DNA of 64,000 bases from Arthrobacter oryzae (GTDB lineage Bacteria; Actinomycetota; Actinomycetes; Actinomycetales; Micrococcaceae), in NCBI RefSeq assembly GCF_030718995.1, contig NZ_CP132204.1, positions 3,534,001 to 3,598,000 of the forward strand, read 5' to 3'. Position numbers and translations under genes: made by a program. Of the stretch, positions 18,839-31,068 are shown in pieces; the stretch's first letter is position 1; each line of letters begins with the position of its first letter. Under the pieces are notes generated by a model. It was given only the letters and a program-made list of their open reading frames with translations, was not told the DNA's origin and did no database searches.

Positions 18839-19657
18839 GTGACTGTTCTCGATGACATCAATGCCGGTGCACGGGAGGACATGGAGGCCCGCCGGCGCCT
18901 GGTGTCCCTCGCCGAACTGAAGGACCGCGCCGCAGCGGCCGCGCCCGCGCGCGATGCCTGGGCTGCCCTCGGCGGGAACGCCTCGCCGCGGAACCAGCTG
19001 AAGGTCATTGCCGAAATCAAGCGGCGCAGCCCCTCCAAGGGCGATCTGGCGAGCATCGCGGATCCTGCCGAGCTGGCAGTCCAGTACGCCGACGGCGGCG
19101 CTTCCGTCATCAGCGTCCTCACCGAACAACGCCGGTTCAGCGGGTCCCTCGCCGACCTGGACGCCGTCCGGAAAGCCGTTGATGTGCCGCTGCTCCGCAA
19201 GGACTTCACGGTGGACGAGTACCAGATCTGGGAAGCGCGTGCGCACGGCGCGGACCTGGTGCTTCTGATCGTCGCGTCGCTGAGCGACTCTGAGCTGCGC
19301 GACTTCAGCCAGCTCACCCGTGAACTGGGCATGAACGCGCTGGTGGAGACGCACACGGCGGAGGAGATCGAACGCGCCGTCGCGGCTGACGCCCGGATCA
19401 TCGGCGTCAATGTCCGCAACCTCAAGACGCTCGACGTCGACCGTTCCGTGTTTGCCTCCCTCGCCGGCGGCATCCCTCCGGAAGCGGTCATTGTTGCCGA
19501 ATCCGGAGTCCGCGGCGCGGACGACGTCCGGCACTACGCCGCGAACGGCGCCAACGCCGTGCTGGTGGGCGAAGCGCTGGTGAGCGATGCAACCCCGCGA
19601 GAGCGGATTGCCGAATTTACCGCTGCCGGGGCAGAAGCCATCGCAGCACGGGTCTGA
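18839..19657 (+). CDS. trpC: Indole-3-glycerol phosphate synthase
   Basis: A 272-residue TIM-barrel enzyme. It carries the catalytic lysine region VIAEIKRRSPSKG, LRKDFTVDEYQIWEARAHGAD, IIGVNVRNLKTL and VAESGVRG. The reading frame is open far upstream, but the family N-terminus TVLDDINAGAREDMEARR starts at GTG 18839, just after the preceding stop. It is stand-alone rather than fused to TrpF. Confidence 0.95.
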   Translation: MTVLDDINAGAREDMEARRRLVSLAELKDRAAAAAPARDAWAALGGNASPRNQLKVIAEIKRRSPSKGDLASIADPAELAVQYADGGASVISVLTEQRRFSGSLADLDAVRKAVDVPLLRKDFTVDEYQIWEARAHGADLVLLIVASLSDSELRDFSQLTRELGMNALVETHTAEEIERAVAADARIIGVNVRNLKTLDVDRSVFASLAGGIPPEAVIVAESGVRGADDVRHYAANGANAVLVGEALVSDATPRERIAEFTAAGAEAIAARV

Positions 19658-19729
19658 CGACCGGGGCGCCCGGCGGCAGACCGCTGACGCCGGGCGCCAT
19701 CCGAATTTTCTTATGAACAGTGGAACAGG

Positions 19730-21073
19730 ATGGTGAGACCGATGGTCGACGCGCCAACAACCGGCTCTGATGAGGGCACCGCGGACGCATTTCTGCAAGG
19801 AGACCGGTCCCTGCGCCACGCGCCGGGCCCGTACTTCGGCTCCTACGGCGGGCGCTGGATGCCCGAATCCCTTATCGCGGCCCTGGACGAGCTGGAAGAC
19901 ACCTTCGAGAAGGCCAAGGCCGACCCGGAGTTCGTCGCCCAGATCAAGGACCTGAACAAGAACTACTCCGGCCGCCCGTCCCTGCTCACCGAGGCCAAGC
20001 GCTTCGCCGGGCACGCCGGCGGCGTCCGCGTCTTCCTCAAGCGCGAGGACCTGAACCACACCGGTTCGCACAAGATCAACAACGTCCTGGGCCAGGCCCT
20101 GCTCGCCAAGCGCATGGGCAAGACCCGCGTGATTGCCGAGACCGGAGCCGGCCAGCACGGCGTGGCCAGCGCAACTGCGGCCGCCCTGCTGGGCCTTGAG
20201 TGCGTGGTGTACATGGGCGCCGAGGACTGCCGCCGCCAGGCACTGAACGTGGCCCGCATGGAGCTCCTGGGTGCCACAGTCATCCCGGTGACCAGCGGAT
20301 CCCAGACCCTCAAGGATGCCATCAACGAGGCACTCCGTGACTGGGTTGCCAACGTCGACCACACCCATTACCTGCTCGGCACGGCCGCCGGAGCCCACCC
20401 GTTCCCGGCGATGGTGCGGTATTTCCACGAGGTGATCGGCGAGGAAGCCCGCGCCCAGATCCTGGAACAGGCCGGCCGGCTCCCTGACGCGGTCTGCGCC
20501 TGCATCGGCGGCGGCTCCAACGCGATCGGCATCTTCCACGGATTCCTGGACGACCCCTCGGTCAGGATCTTCGGCTTCGAGGCCGGCGGCGACGGCGTGG
20601 ATACCGGACGCCACGCCGCCACCATCACGCTGGGCAAGCCCGGCGTGCTGCACGGCGCGCGTTCCTACCTGATGCAGGACGACGACGGCCAGACCATCGA
20701 GTCGCACTCCATCTCCGCAGGCCTGGACTACCCCGGCGTCGGCCCCGAACACGCCTACCTGGCGGACATCGGCCGCGTCAGCTACGAACCCATTACCGAC
20801 GCCGAAGCCATGGACGCCTTCCGGCTCCTGTGCCGGACCGAAGGCATCATCCCCGCCATTGAATCCGCCCACGCCCTGGCCGGCGCCATCAAGGTGGGCC
20901 AGCGCCTCGCGGCCGAAGCGGAGGCTGAAGGGCAGCCCGCGGACAGCAAGATCGTCGTCGTCAACCTCTCCGGCCGCGGCGACAAGGACGTGGCCACGGC
21001 CGCTGAATGGTTCGACCTGTTGGACAAGGATTCCGTTGAGGCCGAAATCGGCAAAGAGGGGGAACAGCTGTGA
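19730..21073 (+). CDS. trpB: Tryptophan synthase beta chain
   Basis: This 447-residue PLP enzyme joins indole and serine. The PLP lysine lies in [33 protein letters not shown] and NLSGRGDKD are the other cofactor and sodium-site motifs. Two in-frame ATGs (19730 and 19742) are possible; the second has a GGTGAGA site and may be the true start. It overlaps trpA by GTGA, consistent with the alpha-beta complex. Confidence 0.95.
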   Translation: MVRPMVDAPTTGSDEGTADAFLQGDRSLRHAPGPYFGSYGGRWMPESLIAALDELEDTFEKAKADPEFVAQIKDLNKNYSGRPSLLTEAKRFAGHAGGVRVFLKREDLNHTGSHKINNVLGQALLAKRMGKTRVIAETGAGQHGVASATAAALLGLECVVYMGAEDCRRQALNVARMELLGATVIPVTSGSQTLKDAINEALRDWVANVDHTHYLLGTAAGAHPFPAMVRYFHEVIGEEARAQILEQAGRLPDAVCACIGGGSNAIGIFHGFLDDPSVRIFGFEAGGDGVDTGRHAATITLGKPGVLHGARSYLMQDDDGQTIESHSISAGLDYPGVGPEHAYLADIGRVSYEPITDAEAMDAFRLLCRTEGIIPAIESAHALAGAIKVGQRLAAEAEAEGQPADSKIVVVNLSGRGDKDVATAAEWFDLLDKDSVEAEIGKEGEQL

Positions 21074-21888
21074 CCGGCGTTCAGGACATCACCAGCACCA
21101 GCAAATCGGCAGCCGCCATCGACAAGGCGCGCGCTGAAGGGCGGGCGGCCCTCATCGGCTACCTGCCGGCCGGCTACCCCGACGTGGAACAGACCATTGC
21201 GGCAGGCATCGCGCTGGCCGAAAACGGCGCCGACCTGATCGAAATCGGAATCCCTTACTCCGACCCGGTCATGGACGGCCAGGTCATCCAGGCTGCCACC
21301 ACCGAGGCGCTGGCCAACGGGTTCCACGTCCGGCAGGTCTTCGACGTGGTCCGCGGCATCACCAGCAAGACCGACGCCGCCGTTTTGGTGATGACTTACT
21401 GGAACCCGGTGGTCCGGATGGGCGTGGACGAATTCTCGCGCCAGCTGGCCGAAGCCGGGGGAGCCGGGCTCATCACCCCGGACCTGATTCCCGACGAAGC
21501 CTCCGAGTGGATGGCTGCCTCGGACAAGTACGGACTGGACCGGGTTTTCCTTGTGGCCCCGTCGTCCTCGCCGGAACGCATGAAGCGCACGGTTGATGCC
21601 AGCCGCGGCTTCGTCTATGCCGTGTCCATCATGGGCGTCACCGGGGCCCGAACATCCGTCAGCAGTGCCGCCGAAGGCGTCGTCGCCGCAGCGCACGCGG
21701 CCGGGGCGGAACGCGTGTGCGTCGGCCTCGGAGTGTCCAATGCCGGCCAGGTCCGCGAGATCGCGGCCTACGCTGACGGCGTGATCGTGGGCACGGCGCT
21801 CGTCGCCGCCATCCGCGACGGCGGCGTGGACGCTGTCGCCGCCCTGACCAAAGACCTCAGCACCGGCCTGTCCAGGGAAGAAGCCTAA
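21070..21888 (+). CDS. trpA: Tryptophan synthase alpha chain
   Basis: A 272-residue TIM-barrel subunit that releases indole from indole-3-glycerol phosphate for TrpB. Motifs are [10 protein letters not shown], the catalytic glutamate in [16 protein letters not shown], and [13 protein letters not shown] near the phosphate site. GTG 21070 overlaps the trpB stop. lgt starts two bases after its stop, so they probably share a transcript. Confidence 0.95.
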   Translation: MTGVQDITSTSKSAAAIDKARAEGRAALIGYLPAGYPDVEQTIAAGIALAENGADLIEIGIPYSDPVMDGQVIQAATTEALANGFHVRQVFDVVRGITSKTDAAVLVMTYWNPVVRMGVDEFSRQLAEAGGAGLITPDLIPDEASEWMAASDKYGLDRVFLVAPSSSPERMKRTVDASRGFVYAVSIMGVTGARTSVSSAAEGVVAAAHAAGAERVCVGLGVSNAGQVREIAAYADGVIVGTALVAAIRDGGVDAVAALTKDLSTGLSREEA

Positions 21889-21890
21889 AA

Positions 21891-23078
21891 ATGCAGACTG
21901 TCCTCCACGTGGCGGCCATGGTCCCCGCCAGCATTCCGAGCCCGGACTGGTCCGGGTTCGATATCCCGCTGCCGTGGGGGTCGCTGCGCATCCACGCGTA
22001 CGCGCTGTGCATCCTCGCCGGAATCGTGGTTGGCCTGTGGCTGACCTCGGTCCGCTGGAACAAGCGCGGCACACCGGAGGGCAGCCTGTGGGACATCGCC
22101 ATCTGGGCCATCCCGTTCGGCATCATCGGCGGCCGGCTTTACCACGTGTTCTCTTCCCCGGATGCGTACTTCGGCCCCGGCTTCGACGGCACGGGTGACC
22201 TTTCCCTAATTCCGCAGATCCAGCGCGGCGGACTGGGCATCTGGGGCGCCGTGCTGCTCGGTGCTGTCGGCGCCTGGATCGGCTGCCGCCGGGCGGGGGT
22301 CAAGCTGACCGCGTTCCTGGACGCCGCCGCACCAGGTCTGCTGCTGGCCCAGGCTGTCGGCCGCTGGGGCAACTACTTCAACCAGGAACTCTTCGGCGGG
22401 CCCACCACACTTCCCTGGGGCCTGCAGATCGACGCCGACAACGCGAACTTCCCGGCCGGAATGCCGGCTGACACCCTCTTCCACCCGACGTTCCTCTATG
22501 AATCCCTCTGGAACATCGTCGGCGTCGTGATCCTGCTTGCACTCGACCGGAAGTTCAACTTCCGGCGCGGACGGCTGTTCTGGCTGTACGCCATGTACTA
22601 CACGCTCGGCCGCGTCTGGATCGAGGCCATGCGCATCGACGATGCCGAACAGATCAACCTGTTCGGCATCACCACCCGCCTCAACGTCTGGACCAGCATC
22701 TTCGTCTTCCTGGCGGCCCTGATCGTGTTCATCGTGCTGGGTCTTCGCAAGCGCGATGAGCCGGACACCCCGTACCTTGCCGGTCACGTTCCGTCCGATA
22801 AGGACGGCGACGCCGAGGACCACAAGGCGGAAGATGCCGAACTGGCAGCCGTTCCGGCGGACGGCAAAAGCATCCGGCATTCGGACAAGAGTGTCTCAGA
22901 TAGTGGGTCCCGTGGTAATCTCCCTGATAACCAAAGCGGTCCGGGGCACACTTCCGCCCCAACTGAAGCGGTGAGGGAATCAACTGCCGGCACCACGCCC
23001 GCCAAGGGCGGGCCGGCAGCTGAAAACCCCCTTCACCAGGACTCCGGATCCGCGCCGGACACTGACCGCACCAAGTAG
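21891..23078 (+). CDS. lgt: Prolipoprotein diacylglyceryl transferase
   Basis: A 395-residue integral membrane enzyme that puts diacylglycerol on the lipobox cysteine of prolipoproteins. About seven membrane segments span residues 25-290. The signature GRWGNYFNQELFGGPT is present, with the catalytic-region GRLYHVFSSPDAYFG before it. The last about 110 residues are hydrophilic, acidic and low in complexity, an extension seen in many actinobacterial Lgt proteins. It starts at ATG 21891, directly after trpA. Confidence 0.94.
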   Translation: MQTVLHVAAMVPASIPSPDWSGFDIPLPWGSLRIHAYALCILAGIVVGLWLTSVRWNKRGTPEGSLWDIAIWAIPFGIIGGRLYHVFSSPDAYFGPGFDGTGDLSLIPQIQRGGLGIWGAVLLGAVGAWIGCRRAGVKLTAFLDAAAPGLLLAQAVGRWGNYFNQELFGGPTTLPWGLQIDADNANFPAGMPADTLFHPTFLYESLWNIVGVVILLALDRKFNFRRGRLFWLYAMYYTLGRVWIEAMRIDDAEQINLFGITTRLNVWTSIFVFLAALIVFIVLGLRKRDEPDTPYLAGHVPSDKDGDAEDHKAEDAELAAVPADGKSIRHSDKSVSDSGSRGNLPDNQSGPGHTSAPTEAVRESTAGTTPAKGGPAAENPLHQDSGSAPDTDRTK

Positions 23079-23210
23079 TCAGGGCCGGCAAACCGGGCAG
23101 CAGGGCTACCGCCCGCAGCGCCCGTTCCCACAGCGTCGTGGCACCAGGGCCCCCTCCCGTCAGCACAGAGCTGCCGCCGGGTCAAGCCCAGGTCAGGGCC
23201 TGCGTAACTG

Positions 23211-23240
23211 TTAGTTCAGCAGGCCGGGCTGACCTACAAT
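23211..23240 (+). promoter_or_regulatory. Probable gltBD promoter
   Basis: TTAGTT (23211-23216) and TACAAT (23235-23240) lie 18 bases apart in the 262-base gap between lgt and gltB. This gives a leader of about 95 bases. The -10 is a good match; the -35 is weak. Confidence 0.45.
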
Positions 23241-23340
23241 TTCCAGTAAGTAACACTTTGTTGTGCCCATCACACAGGCACCGCGAGTGGGGCCAACGTT
23301 GTCCCTTCCATACGCTCGATCAGGAGGAAGGACGTCTCCC

Positions 23341-26300
23341 ATGACCCAAACTCTTCACAGCCCCAGTTGGTCCGAACCGAACCAGCCTGCACCTGCCATG
23401 TCGCCGTTCAAGCGGTTCGCGGCGCTGCCGGAGGCCGGTGGGCTCTACAACCCGGAGCAGGAGAAGGACGCCTGCGGCCTCGCCATCATCGCCACGCTCC
23501 GCGGGGAGCCCGGCTATGACATTGTCGACGCCGCCCTGACCGCACTGCGCAACCTCGAGCACCGCGGTGCCGTAGGTGCCGATGAGGGAACGGGCGACGG
23601 CGCCGGGCTGCTGATGCAGATCCCGGACGAGTTCTTCCGCGCCGTCACCGAGTTTGAGCTTCCGGCACCCGGACAGTACGTCGCCGGTACGGCATTCCTG
23701 CCCGCCGAGCAGCGTGAAGCCGATGCCGCCAAGGCAGGCATCGAAAGCCTCGCCGCCGATGAGGGACTCACCGTCCTGGGCTGGCGCGAAGTTCCGATCG
23801 TGGCAGACCTCGTCGGTGCCATGGCCCGGGCGTGCATGCCGTACTTCTCCCAGCCGTTCTTTGCCTCCAGCACCGGGGAAGTGCTGGAGCGCAACGAACT
23901 CGACTCCCGTGCCTGGCGTATCCGCAAGCGTGCCCAGAACAAGTTCGGCGTGTACTTCCCGTCGCTGTCCTCGCGGACCATCGTCTACAAGGGCATGCTC
24001 ACCACCGCCCAGCTGGAGCCGTTCTACCCGGACCTCTCGGACAAGCGCTTCAAGACCAAGCTCGCGATCGTGCACTCGCGCTTCTCCACCAACACGTTCC
24101 CGTCCTGGCCGCTGGCCCAGCCGTTCCGCACCATTGCCCACAACGGTGAAATCAACACCGTCAAGGGCAACCGGAACTGGATGCGTGCGCGCCAGTCGCA
24201 GCTGGCCAACCCGCTGCTGGGGGATTCCCCCGAGGAGCTGTACCCCATCTGCACCCCGGGTGCCTCCGACTCGGCATCGTTCGATGAAGTGGCCGAGCTG
24301 CTCTGGCTCTCCGGACGCCCCATCACGCACTCGATAATGATGATGATCCCGGAGGCCTGGGAAAACCACGCCACGATGGATCCTGCCCGCAAGGCGTTCT
24401 ACGAATACCACTCCCTCCTGATGGAGCCGTGGGACGGTCCCGCCGCCGTTTCATTCACCGACGGCAGCCTGGTGGGCGCAACGCTTGACCGCAACGGCCT
24501 GCGCCCCGGACGCTACTGGATCACCGAAGACGGCCTGGTGGTGTTCGCCTCCGAGGTGGGCGTCATCGACGTCGAACCTTCCAAGGTGGTCAAGAAGGGC
24601 CGTGTCTCCCCGGGCAAGATGTTCCTGGTGGACACTGAGGCCGGCCGCATCATCGATGATGAAGAGGTCAAGGCCGAAGTCGCCGCCGCCAACCCGTGGG
24701 CGGAGTGGGTCAAGGACAACCTGATCGACCTCAACGAGCTGCCGGAACGCGAGCACGTGGTGCACACGGCCGCGTCTGTGAACATCCGCCAGCGGACCTT
24801 CGGCTACACCACCGAGGAACTGAAGATCCTGCTGGGCCCGATGGCCCGCACCGGTGCCGAGCCCCTCGGCGCCATGGGTTCGGATACTCCCGTGGCCGTG
24901 CTGTCCAAGCGCCCCCGGCTCCTGTTTGACTACTTCGTGCAGTCCTTCGCCCAGGTCACCAACCCGCCGCTGGACGCCATCCGCGAAGAGCTGGTCACGT
25001 CGCTGACGTGTGCCATCGGCCCGAACGGCAACCTGCTGGATACCAAGCAGGTCCGGCAGCCGCAGGTTTCGCTGCCGTTCCCGGTGATCAACAACGACCA
25101 GCTCGCCAAGATCGCGAACATCGAAAGCCCCGACGGCGACAGGGTCGCCATGAAGGTCCGCGGCCTGTACCGCCCCGAAGGCGGCGAAAACGCGCTGCGC
25201 GCCCGCCTGACGGAAATCTGCGAGCAGGTCTCCGGCGCCATCAACCGCGGCGTGCAGTACGTGGTGCTCTCGGACCGCGACTCGAACGCCCAGTGGGCGC
25301 CCATTCCGTCGCTGCTGCTTGTCAGCGCCGTGCACCACCACCTACTGCGCAGCGCCAACCGGACCAAGACCGCCCTGGTGGTCGAAGCCGGCGACGTCCG
25401 CGAGACGCACCACGTGGCAGTCCTGATCGGCTACGGCGCCTCCGCCGTCAACCCGTACCTGGCCATGGAATCCGTGGAACAGCTCATCAGCAGCGGAGAT
25501 GTTGTCGGGGTGACGCCGCAGGACGGCGTCTACAACCTGATCAAGGGCCTCGGCAAGGGTGTCCTGAAGATCATGTCCAAGATGGGCATCTCCACGGTGG
25601 CCTCTTACACCGGTGCCCAGACGTTCGAAGCGCTTGGCCTCGGCCAGGAGCTGGTGGACGAATTCTTCGCCGGCACGCACTCCCAGCTCGGCGGCGTCGG
25701 GCTCGACGTCATTGCCGCTGAGGTTTCGGCCCGGCACCAGATGGCGTACCCGGAGGGCGGCATCGAGCAGCCGCACCGCCCGCTGCTCGGCGGCGGCGAG
25801 TACCAGTGGCGCCGCGACGGCGAACCGCACCTGTTCAACCCGGAGACGGTTTTCCGGCTGCAGCACGCCACGCGTGAACGCCGTTACGACATCTTCAAGT
25901 CCTACACCCGGGGCGTGGACGACCAGTCCGAGAACCTCATGACCCTCCGCGGCCTGCTGAAGTTCAAGACCGACGCCCGTCCCGCCGTGCCGCTTGAGGA
26001 AGTGGAGCCCGTCTCCAGCATCGTCAAGCGCTTCTCCACCGGTGCCATGAGCTACGGGTCCATCTCGAAGGAAGCCCACGAGACCCTCGCGATCGCCATG
26101 AACCGGCTGGGCGGCAAGTCCAACACCGGTGAAGGCGGCGAGGACGTGGACCGCCTGCTGGATCCGGAGCGCCGCTCGGCCGTCAAGCAGATTGCCTCCG
26201 GCCGCTTCGGCGTGACCAGCCTGTACCTGACCAACGCAGACGACATCCAGATCAAGATGGCGCAGGGCGCCAAGCCCGGCGAAGGCGGCCAGCTGATGGC

Positions 26301-27957
26301 GCAGAAGGTGTACCCCTGGGTTGCCCGGACGCGCCACTCGACCCCCGGCGTCGGACTCATTTCCCCGCCCCCGCACCACGACATCTACTCGATCGAAGAC
26401 CTCGCCCAGTTGATCTACGACGCCAAGCGCGCCAATCCGTCGGCCCGGGTGCATGTCAAGCTCGTTTCCGAGGTGGGAATCGGCACAGTTGCCGCCGGTG
26501 TCACCAAGGCGAAGGCCGACGTCGTACTGGTTTCCGGCCACGACGGCGGTACCGGCGCCTCGCCGCTGAACTCGCTCAAGCACGCCGGTGTTCCGTGGGA
26601 GCTGGGGCTCGCAGAGACCCAGCAGACCCTGATGCTTAACGGCCTGCGCGACCGCGTGGTGGTGCAGGTGGACGGCCAGCTCAAGACCGGCCGCGACGTC
26701 GTAATCGCAGCGCTACTCGGCGGCGAGGAATTCGGCTTCGCCACGGCACCGCTGGTGGTGGAAGGCTGCATCATGATGCGCGTCTGCCACCTGGACACCT
26801 GCCCGGTGGGCGTTGCCACGCAGAACCCCGAACTGCGGGCCCGCTTCAGCGGCAAGCCGGAGTTCGTGGTCAACTTCTTCGAGTTCCTGGCTGAAGAGGT
26901 CCGAGAGATCCTGTCGGAGCTCGGCTTCCGCAGCATCGAAGAGGCAATCGGCCACGCCGAAATGCTGGACACCCGTGAAGCGATCAACCACTGGAAGGCC
27001 GAAGGGCTGGATCTGGACCCGATCCTGCACGGGCTCGAGTTCGATGACGACGCCCCGCTGCGCAACCTGACCGGCCAGAACCATGAGCTGGACAAGCACT
27101 TCGACCAGCGGCTCATCACCATGGCCGCCGAGGCGCTGACCGACCGCAGCCCGGTGAAGATCGCCGTGGACGTCATCAACACGGACCGTTCCGTTGGCAC
27201 CATGCTGGGCCACACCGTGACCAAGACGTTCGGTACCGATGTGCTGGCGACGGACACGATCGACATCACGCTGACCGGTACCGCGGGCCAGTCGCTGGGC
27301 GCCTTCCTGCCCGCCGGCATCACGCTGCGGATGTTCGGCGACTCGAACGACTACGTGGGCAAGGGCCTCTCCGGCGGCCGCATCATCGTCCGCCCGGACC
27401 GTACCAACGTGTTCCAGGCCGAGAGCAACGTGATTGCCGGCAACGTGATCGGCTACGGTGCCACCAGCGGCGAGATGTTCCTGCGCGGCCAGGTGGGCGA
27501 ACGCTTCCTGGTCCGGAACTCCGGCGCCACGGCGGTTGTCGAGGGGATCGGCGACCACGGCTGTGAGTACATGACCGGCGGCCAGACGCTGATCATCGGC
27601 CGCACCGGCCGTAACTTCGGTGCGGGCATGTCAGGCGGAACGGCCTACGTGCTGGATCTGCGGACCACCCGTGTCAACAAGCAGGCGCTGGAATCCGGCG
27701 AACTGCAGCTGCGCGAACTGGATGCCGAGGACCGAGACATTGTGCACGGCCTCCTGGTCAAGCACGTCGAGGAAACCGAATCGCTGCACGCGCAGCGGCT
27801 GCTCGAAAACTTCGACGACACCGCAGCCCGCATTACCAAAGTCCTGCCGCGCGACTACGCGGCCGTATTGCAGACCCGCCTTGACGCGATCGAAGAGGGC
27901 CTGGACCCCGATGGCGAAGAAGTATGGTCTCGAATCCTGGAGGTGACCGGTGGCTGA
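23341..27957 (+). CDS. gltB: Glutamate synthase (NADPH) large subunit
   Basis: A 1538-residue protein of full family length. The N-terminal glutaminase domain starts at [14 protein letters not shown], whose cysteine becomes the N-terminal nucleophile after loss of a propeptide of about 45 residues. The central and FMN-binding synthase domains follow ([29 protein letters not shown]), then the 3Fe-4S cysteines in [11 protein letters not shown], then the C-terminal beta-helix GXGXG domain. ATG 23341 follows AGGAGGAAGG; the open frame further upstream is not conserved. It overlaps gltD by eight bases. Confidence 0.96.
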   Translation: MTQTLHSPSWSEPNQPAPAMSPFKRFAALPEAGGLYNPEQEKDACGLAIIATLRGEPGYDIVDAALTALRNLEHRGAVGADEGTGDGAGLLMQIPDEFFRAVTEFELPAPGQYVAGTAFLPAEQREADAAKAGIESLAADEGLTVLGWREVPIVADLVGAMARACMPYFSQPFFASSTGEVLERNELDSRAWRIRKRAQNKFGVYFPSLSSRTIVYKGMLTTAQLEPFYPDLSDKRFKTKLAIVHSRFSTNTFPSWPLAQPFRTIAHNGEINTVKGNRNWMRARQSQLANPLLGDSPEELYPICTPGASDSASFDEVAELLWLSGRPITHSIMMMIPEAWENHATMDPARKAFYEYHSLLMEPWDGPAAVSFTDGSLVGATLDRNGLRPGRYWITEDGLVVFASEVGVIDVEPSKVVKKGRVSPGKMFLVDTEAGRIIDDEEVKAEVAAANPWAEWVKDNLIDLNELPEREHVVHTAASVNIRQRTFGYTTEELKILLGPMARTGAEPLGAMGSDTPVAVLSKRPRLLFDYFVQSFAQVTNPPLDAIREELVTSLTCAIGPNGNLLDTKQVRQPQVSLPFPVINNDQLAKIANIESPDGDRVAMKVRGLYRPEGGENALRARLTEICEQVSGAINRGVQYVVLSDRDSNAQWAPIPSLLLVSAVHHHLLRSANRTKTALVVEAGDVRETHHVAVLIGYGASAVNPYLAMESVEQLISSGDVVGVTPQDGVYNLIKGLGKGVLKIMSKMGISTVASYTGAQTFEALGLGQELVDEFFAGTHSQLGGVGLDVIAAEVSARHQMAYPEGGIEQPHRPLLGGGEYQWRRDGEPHLFNPETVFRLQHATRERRYDIFKSYTRGVDDQSENLMTLRGLLKFKTDARPAVPLEEVEPVSSIVKRFSTGAMSYGSISKEAHETLAIAMNRLGGKSNTGEGGEDVDRLLDPERRSAVKQIASGRFGVTSLYLTNADDIQIKMAQGAKPGEGGQLMAQKVYPWVARTRHSTPGVGLISPPPHHDIYSIEDLAQLIYDAKRANPSARVHVKLVSEVGIGTVAAGVTKAKADVVLVSGHDGGTGASPLNSLKHAGVPWELGLAETQQTLMLNGLRDRVVVQVDGQLKTGRDVVIAALLGGEEFGFATAPLVVEGCIMMRVCHLDTCPVGVATQNPELRARFSGKPEFVVNFFEFLAEEVREILSELGFRSIEEAIGHAEMLDTREAINHWKAEGLDLDPILHGLEFDDDAPLRNLTGQNHELDKHFDQRLITMAAEALTDRSPVKIAVDVINTDRSVGTMLGHTVTKTFGTDVLATDTIDITLTGTAGQSLGAFLPAGITLRMFGDSNDYVGKGLSGGRIIVRPDRTNVFQAESNVIAGNVIGYGATSGEMFLRGQVGERFLVRNSGATAVVEGIGDHGCEYMTGGQTLIIGRTGRNFGAGMSGGTAYVLDLRTTRVNKQALESGELQLRELDAEDRDIVHGLLVKHVEETESLHAQRLLENFDDTAARITKVLPRDYAAVLQTRLDAIEEGLDPDGEEVWSRILEVTGG

Positions 27958-29407
27958 TCCACGCGGATTTCTGAAAGTACGTCAGCGTGAAACCCAGCCG
28001 CGCCGTCCCGTTCCCGTCCGCATTATGGACTGGAAGGAAGTGTACGAGGCTCAGGAAAAGGGTGTCCTGAAGAGCCAGGCCGGCCGCTGCATGGATTGCG
28101 GCGTGCCGTTCTGCCACCAGGGCTGCCCGCTGGGGAACCTGATTCCCGAGTGGAACGACCTCGTGTGGCGGGACAAGGGCGAGGAAGCGATTGAGCGGCT
28201 GCATGCCACCAACAACTTCCCCGAATGGACCGGCCGGCTGTGCCCGGCTCCCTGCGAGGCGTCCTGCGTGCTGGGGATCAACCAGCCTGCGGTGACCATC
28301 AAGCAGGTTGAGGTCTCCATCATTGACGAGGCGTTCGACAACGGCTGGGTCAACCCGCTGCCGCCTACCCGCCTGACGGGCAAGACCGTGGCAGTGGTGG
28401 GCTCCGGCCCCGCCGGCCTGGCCGTGGCCCAGCAGCTGACCCGTGTGGGCCACACCGTTGCCGTGTACGAGCGCGACGACAAGATCGGCGGGCTCCTGCG
28501 TTACGGCATTCCCGACTTCAAGATGGAGAAGGAACAGGTTGACCGGCGCCTTGAGCAGATGAAGGCCGAAGGCACGCGCTTCCGGACCGGCGTTGCCGTG
28601 GGCACCGACGTGACCTGGGAGCAGCTCCGCCGCCGGTACGACGCCGTGGTGGTTGCCACCGGCGCCACCGTGCCGCGGAACCTGCCGATCCCGGGCCGCG
28701 AGCTCGAAGGCGTGCACTACGCCATGGACTACCTCGTGCCGGCCAACCGCGTGGTTGCGGGGGAGCAGGTGGAGAACCAGATCCACGCCAAGGGCAAGCA
28801 CGTGGTGATCTTGGGCGGCGGCGACACGGGCGCTGACTGCCTCGGCACCGCACACCGCCACGGGGCCGCCTCGGTGACCACCCTGGCGATCGGCAAGCAG
28901 CCGTCCGTGGAGCGCACGCCGAACCAGCCGTGGCCCACGTTCCCCACGCTCTTCGAAGTGGCGAGTGCGCACGAAGAGGGCGGTGAGCGTACGTACCTCG
29001 CCTCCACGGTGGAATTCGTTGGCGAAAACGGCAAGCTCACGGGCGTGAAGGTTGCCGAGACCGAGTTCGTGGACGGCAAGCGTCTCCCGAAGGCAGGCAC
29101 CGAGCGGATCATTCCCGCGGACCTGGTGTTCCTGTCCCTGGGCTTCACCGGCGCGGAGCCTGCCGGCATCACCGAGCAGGTCCACGCTGAATTCGACGGC
29201 CGCGGCAACGTGGCCCGCGACGGCTACTACATGACCAACACCGAGGGTGTGTTCGTTGCCGGTGACGCCGGCCGCGGGCAGTCGCTCATCGTGTGGGCCA
29301 TCGCCGAGGGCCGCGCCTGCGCTGCAGCCGTTGACAAATTCCTGATGGGGACGACGATCCTGCCTGCCCCGGTTGCCCCAACCGACCGGGCCATCGCCGT
29401 TCTCTAG
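27950..29407 (+). CDS. gltD: Glutamate synthase small subunit
   Basis: This 485-residue flavoprotein passes electrons from NADPH to GltB. The N-terminal 4Fe-4S domain has [17 protein letters not shown] and [10 protein letters not shown]. The FAD site is [17 protein letters not shown] and the NADPH site [26 protein letters not shown] is the second FAD motif. GTG 27950 lies inside the gltB end, coupling the two subunits. The function is ammonia assimilation from glutamine and 2-oxoglutarate. Confidence 0.96.
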   Translation: MADPRGFLKVRQRETQPRRPVPVRIMDWKEVYEAQEKGVLKSQAGRCMDCGVPFCHQGCPLGNLIPEWNDLVWRDKGEEAIERLHATNNFPEWTGRLCPAPCEASCVLGINQPAVTIKQVEVSIIDEAFDNGWVNPLPPTRLTGKTVAVVGSGPAGLAVAQQLTRVGHTVAVYERDDKIGGLLRYGIPDFKMEKEQVDRRLEQMKAEGTRFRTGVAVGTDVTWEQLRRRYDAVVVATGATVPRNLPIPGRELEGVHYAMDYLVPANRVVAGEQVENQIHAKGKHVVILGGGDTGADCLGTAHRHGAASVTTLAIGKQPSVERTPNQPWPTFPTLFEVASAHEEGGERTYLASTVEFVGENGKLTGVKVAETEFVDGKRLPKAGTERIIPADLVFLSLGFTGAEPAGITEQVHAEFDGRGNVARDGYYMTNTEGVFVAGDAGRGQSLIVWAIAEGRACAAAVDKFLMGTTILPAPVAPTDRAIAVL

Positions 29408-29495
29408 TCATACGCTCAGCAGTCACAAACGGGGGACCACGGAAGTTCACCTGCGGTATAACTCCAATCCAGAAACAGACCAATAGGGTAGGTAT

Positions 29496-30986
29496 ATGAG
29501 ACGCGCAAAGATCGTGGCAACGTTCGGACCGGCTATTTCCAGCTTCGAGAACACCCTCGCAGTTGTTGAAGCCGGCGTGGATGTTGCCCGCATGAACATG
29601 AGCCACGGCGACTACTCCGTGCACGACGTGACGTACGAGAACGTCCGCAGGGCGTCGAAGCAGCTCGGCAAGCCCGTCGCCATCATGGCGGACCTCCAGG
29701 GTCCCAAGATCCGTCTTGGCCGCTTTGTTGACGGCCCGCACGAGCTGGCCGTCGGCGACATCTTCACCATCACCACAGAAGACGTTCCGGGCACCAAGGA
29801 CATCTGCTCCACCACGCTGAAGAGCCTGACCGATGACGTCAACGTCGGCGATGCGCTGCTGATCGACGACGGCAAGGTGGCCCTGCGGGCCCTCGAGGTC
29901 GACGACGTGAAGGTGGTCGCCCAGGTGACTGTCGGCGGCATGGTCTCGAACAACAAGGGCATCAACCTGCCCGGTGTTGCCGTCAACGTTCCCGCGCTGA
30001 GCGAAAAGGACGAGGACGATCTGCGCTGGGCCATGCGCCGCGGCGTGGACATGGTTGCCCTGTCCTTCGTCCGTGATGCCACGGACATCAAGCGCGTCCA
30101 CGAGATCATGGACGCAGAGGGACGCCGCGTGCCGGTGATCGCCAAGATCGAGAAGCCGCAGGCCGTTGAGCAGCTGCACGAGATCATCGACGCCTTCGAC
30201 GCCATCATGGTGGCCCGTGGCGACCTCGGCGTGGAACTGCCCCTCGAAGAGGTGCCGATCGTCCAGAAGCGGGCCATCGAACTGGCCCGCCGCTGGGCCA
30301 AGCCGGTCATCGTCGCCACTCAGGTGCTCGAGTCCATGATCGACAACCCGCGCCCCACCCGTGCGGAGGCGTCGGACTGCGCCAACGCAGTGCTCGACGG
30401 CGCCGATGCAGTCATGCTGTCCGGCGAGACCAGCGTGGGCAAGTACCCGATCGAGACCGTCAAGGTCATGGCCCGGATCATCGAATCCACCGAGGTCCAC
30501 GGCCTGGAGCGCGTACCCCCGCTGGGCACCAAGCCGAAGACCCGTGGCGGTGCCATCACCCGTGCCGCCGTCGAGATCGCCGACCAGCTGGACGCCAAGT
30601 ACATCTGTGCGTTCACCCAGTCCGGTGACTCGGCACGCCGCCTGTCCCGCCTGCGCCCGGTCAAGCCTGTCTTCGCGTTTACGCCGGTGGAGCACGTCTG
30701 GAACCAGCTTGCACTCACCTGGGGCATCCAGCCGGTCCTGGTTCCCATGGTGGACCACACCGACGAAATGACCGCCCAGGTGGACCGCAGCCTGCTGGAA
30801 CTGGATCTGGTGGAAGACGGCGACCTCGTGGTCATCGCTGCCGGTTCCCCTCCCGGAAAGGCCGGTTCGACCAACTCGCTGAAGGTGCACAAGGTGGGCG
30901 ACCTCGCTGACACCACGTTCGTGGGCGACGCTGCCAGCAACAAGGAAAAGCTCGGACCCTGGCCGGAAAAGAAGAAGAAGGCCTAA
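29496..30986 (+). CDS. pyk: Pyruvate kinase
   Basis: A 496-residue glycolytic enzyme making pyruvate and ATP. It starts MRRAKIVATFGPA and has MNMSHGDY, the catalytic IAKIEKPQAVEQL, VARGDLGVELP and MLSGETSVGKYP motifs, plus the C-terminal domain that can bind effectors. A GGTAGGT site precedes ATG 29496, and a TATAAC -10-like box lies at 29457-29462. Two hairpins follow the stop, the second being a strong terminator. Confidence 0.96.
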   Translation: MRRAKIVATFGPAISSFENTLAVVEAGVDVARMNMSHGDYSVHDVTYENVRRASKQLGKPVAIMADLQGPKIRLGRFVDGPHELAVGDIFTITTEDVPGTKDICSTTLKSLTDDVNVGDALLIDDGKVALRALEVDDVKVVAQVTVGGMVSNNKGINLPGVAVNVPALSEKDEDDLRWAMRRGVDMVALSFVRDATDIKRVHEIMDAEGRRVPVIAKIEKPQAVEQLHEIIDAFDAIMVARGDLGVELPLEEVPIVQKRAIELARRWAKPVIVATQVLESMIDNPRPTRAEASDCANAVLDGADAVMLSGETSVGKYPIETVKVMARIIESTEVHGLERVPPLGTKPKTRGGAITRAAVEIADQLDAKYICAFTQSGDSARRLSRLRPVKPVFAFTPVEHVWNQLALTWGIQPVLVPMVDHTDEMTAQVDRSLLELDLVEDGDLVVIAAGSPPGKAGSTNSLKVHKVGDLADTTFVGDAASNKEKLGPWPEKKKKA

Positions 30987-30992
30987 TACGTC

Positions 30993-31022
30993 CACTGCGT
31001 GCGGCGCGAGCCGCACGCAGTG
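30993..31022. repeat. 13-base-pair inverted repeat after pyk
   Basis: CACTGCGTGCGGC (30993-31005) pairs perfectly with 31010-31022 around a GCGA tetraloop. There is no T-run; it is the first of two hairpins after pyk and may protect the 3' end or assist termination. Confidence 0.7.
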
Positions 31023-31023
31023 C

Positions 31024-31068
31024 AAAAGGGAGGATCCCCGCCGGTTGGCGGGGATCCTCCCTTTTTTT
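31024..31068 (+). terminator. Strong intrinsic terminator of pyk
   Basis: A perfect stem of about 18 pairs (31025-31042 with 31047-31064), loop GGTT, ends in a run of seven T residues. The matching A residues on the left arm also allow termination on the minus strand. Confidence 0.9.

Noticed and set aside
19713..19736. Seven-codon leader-like frame ending in Trp before trpB
   Set aside because: Only one Trp codon and no terminator/antiterminator pair nearby; it lies inside the operon, not at its head.
18833..20872. 679-codon open frame on the minus strand over trpC and trpB
   Set aside because: It lies opposite well-conserved trp genes, has no ribosome site, and its translation is the His/Gly/Val-rich kind produced by high-GC antisense frames.
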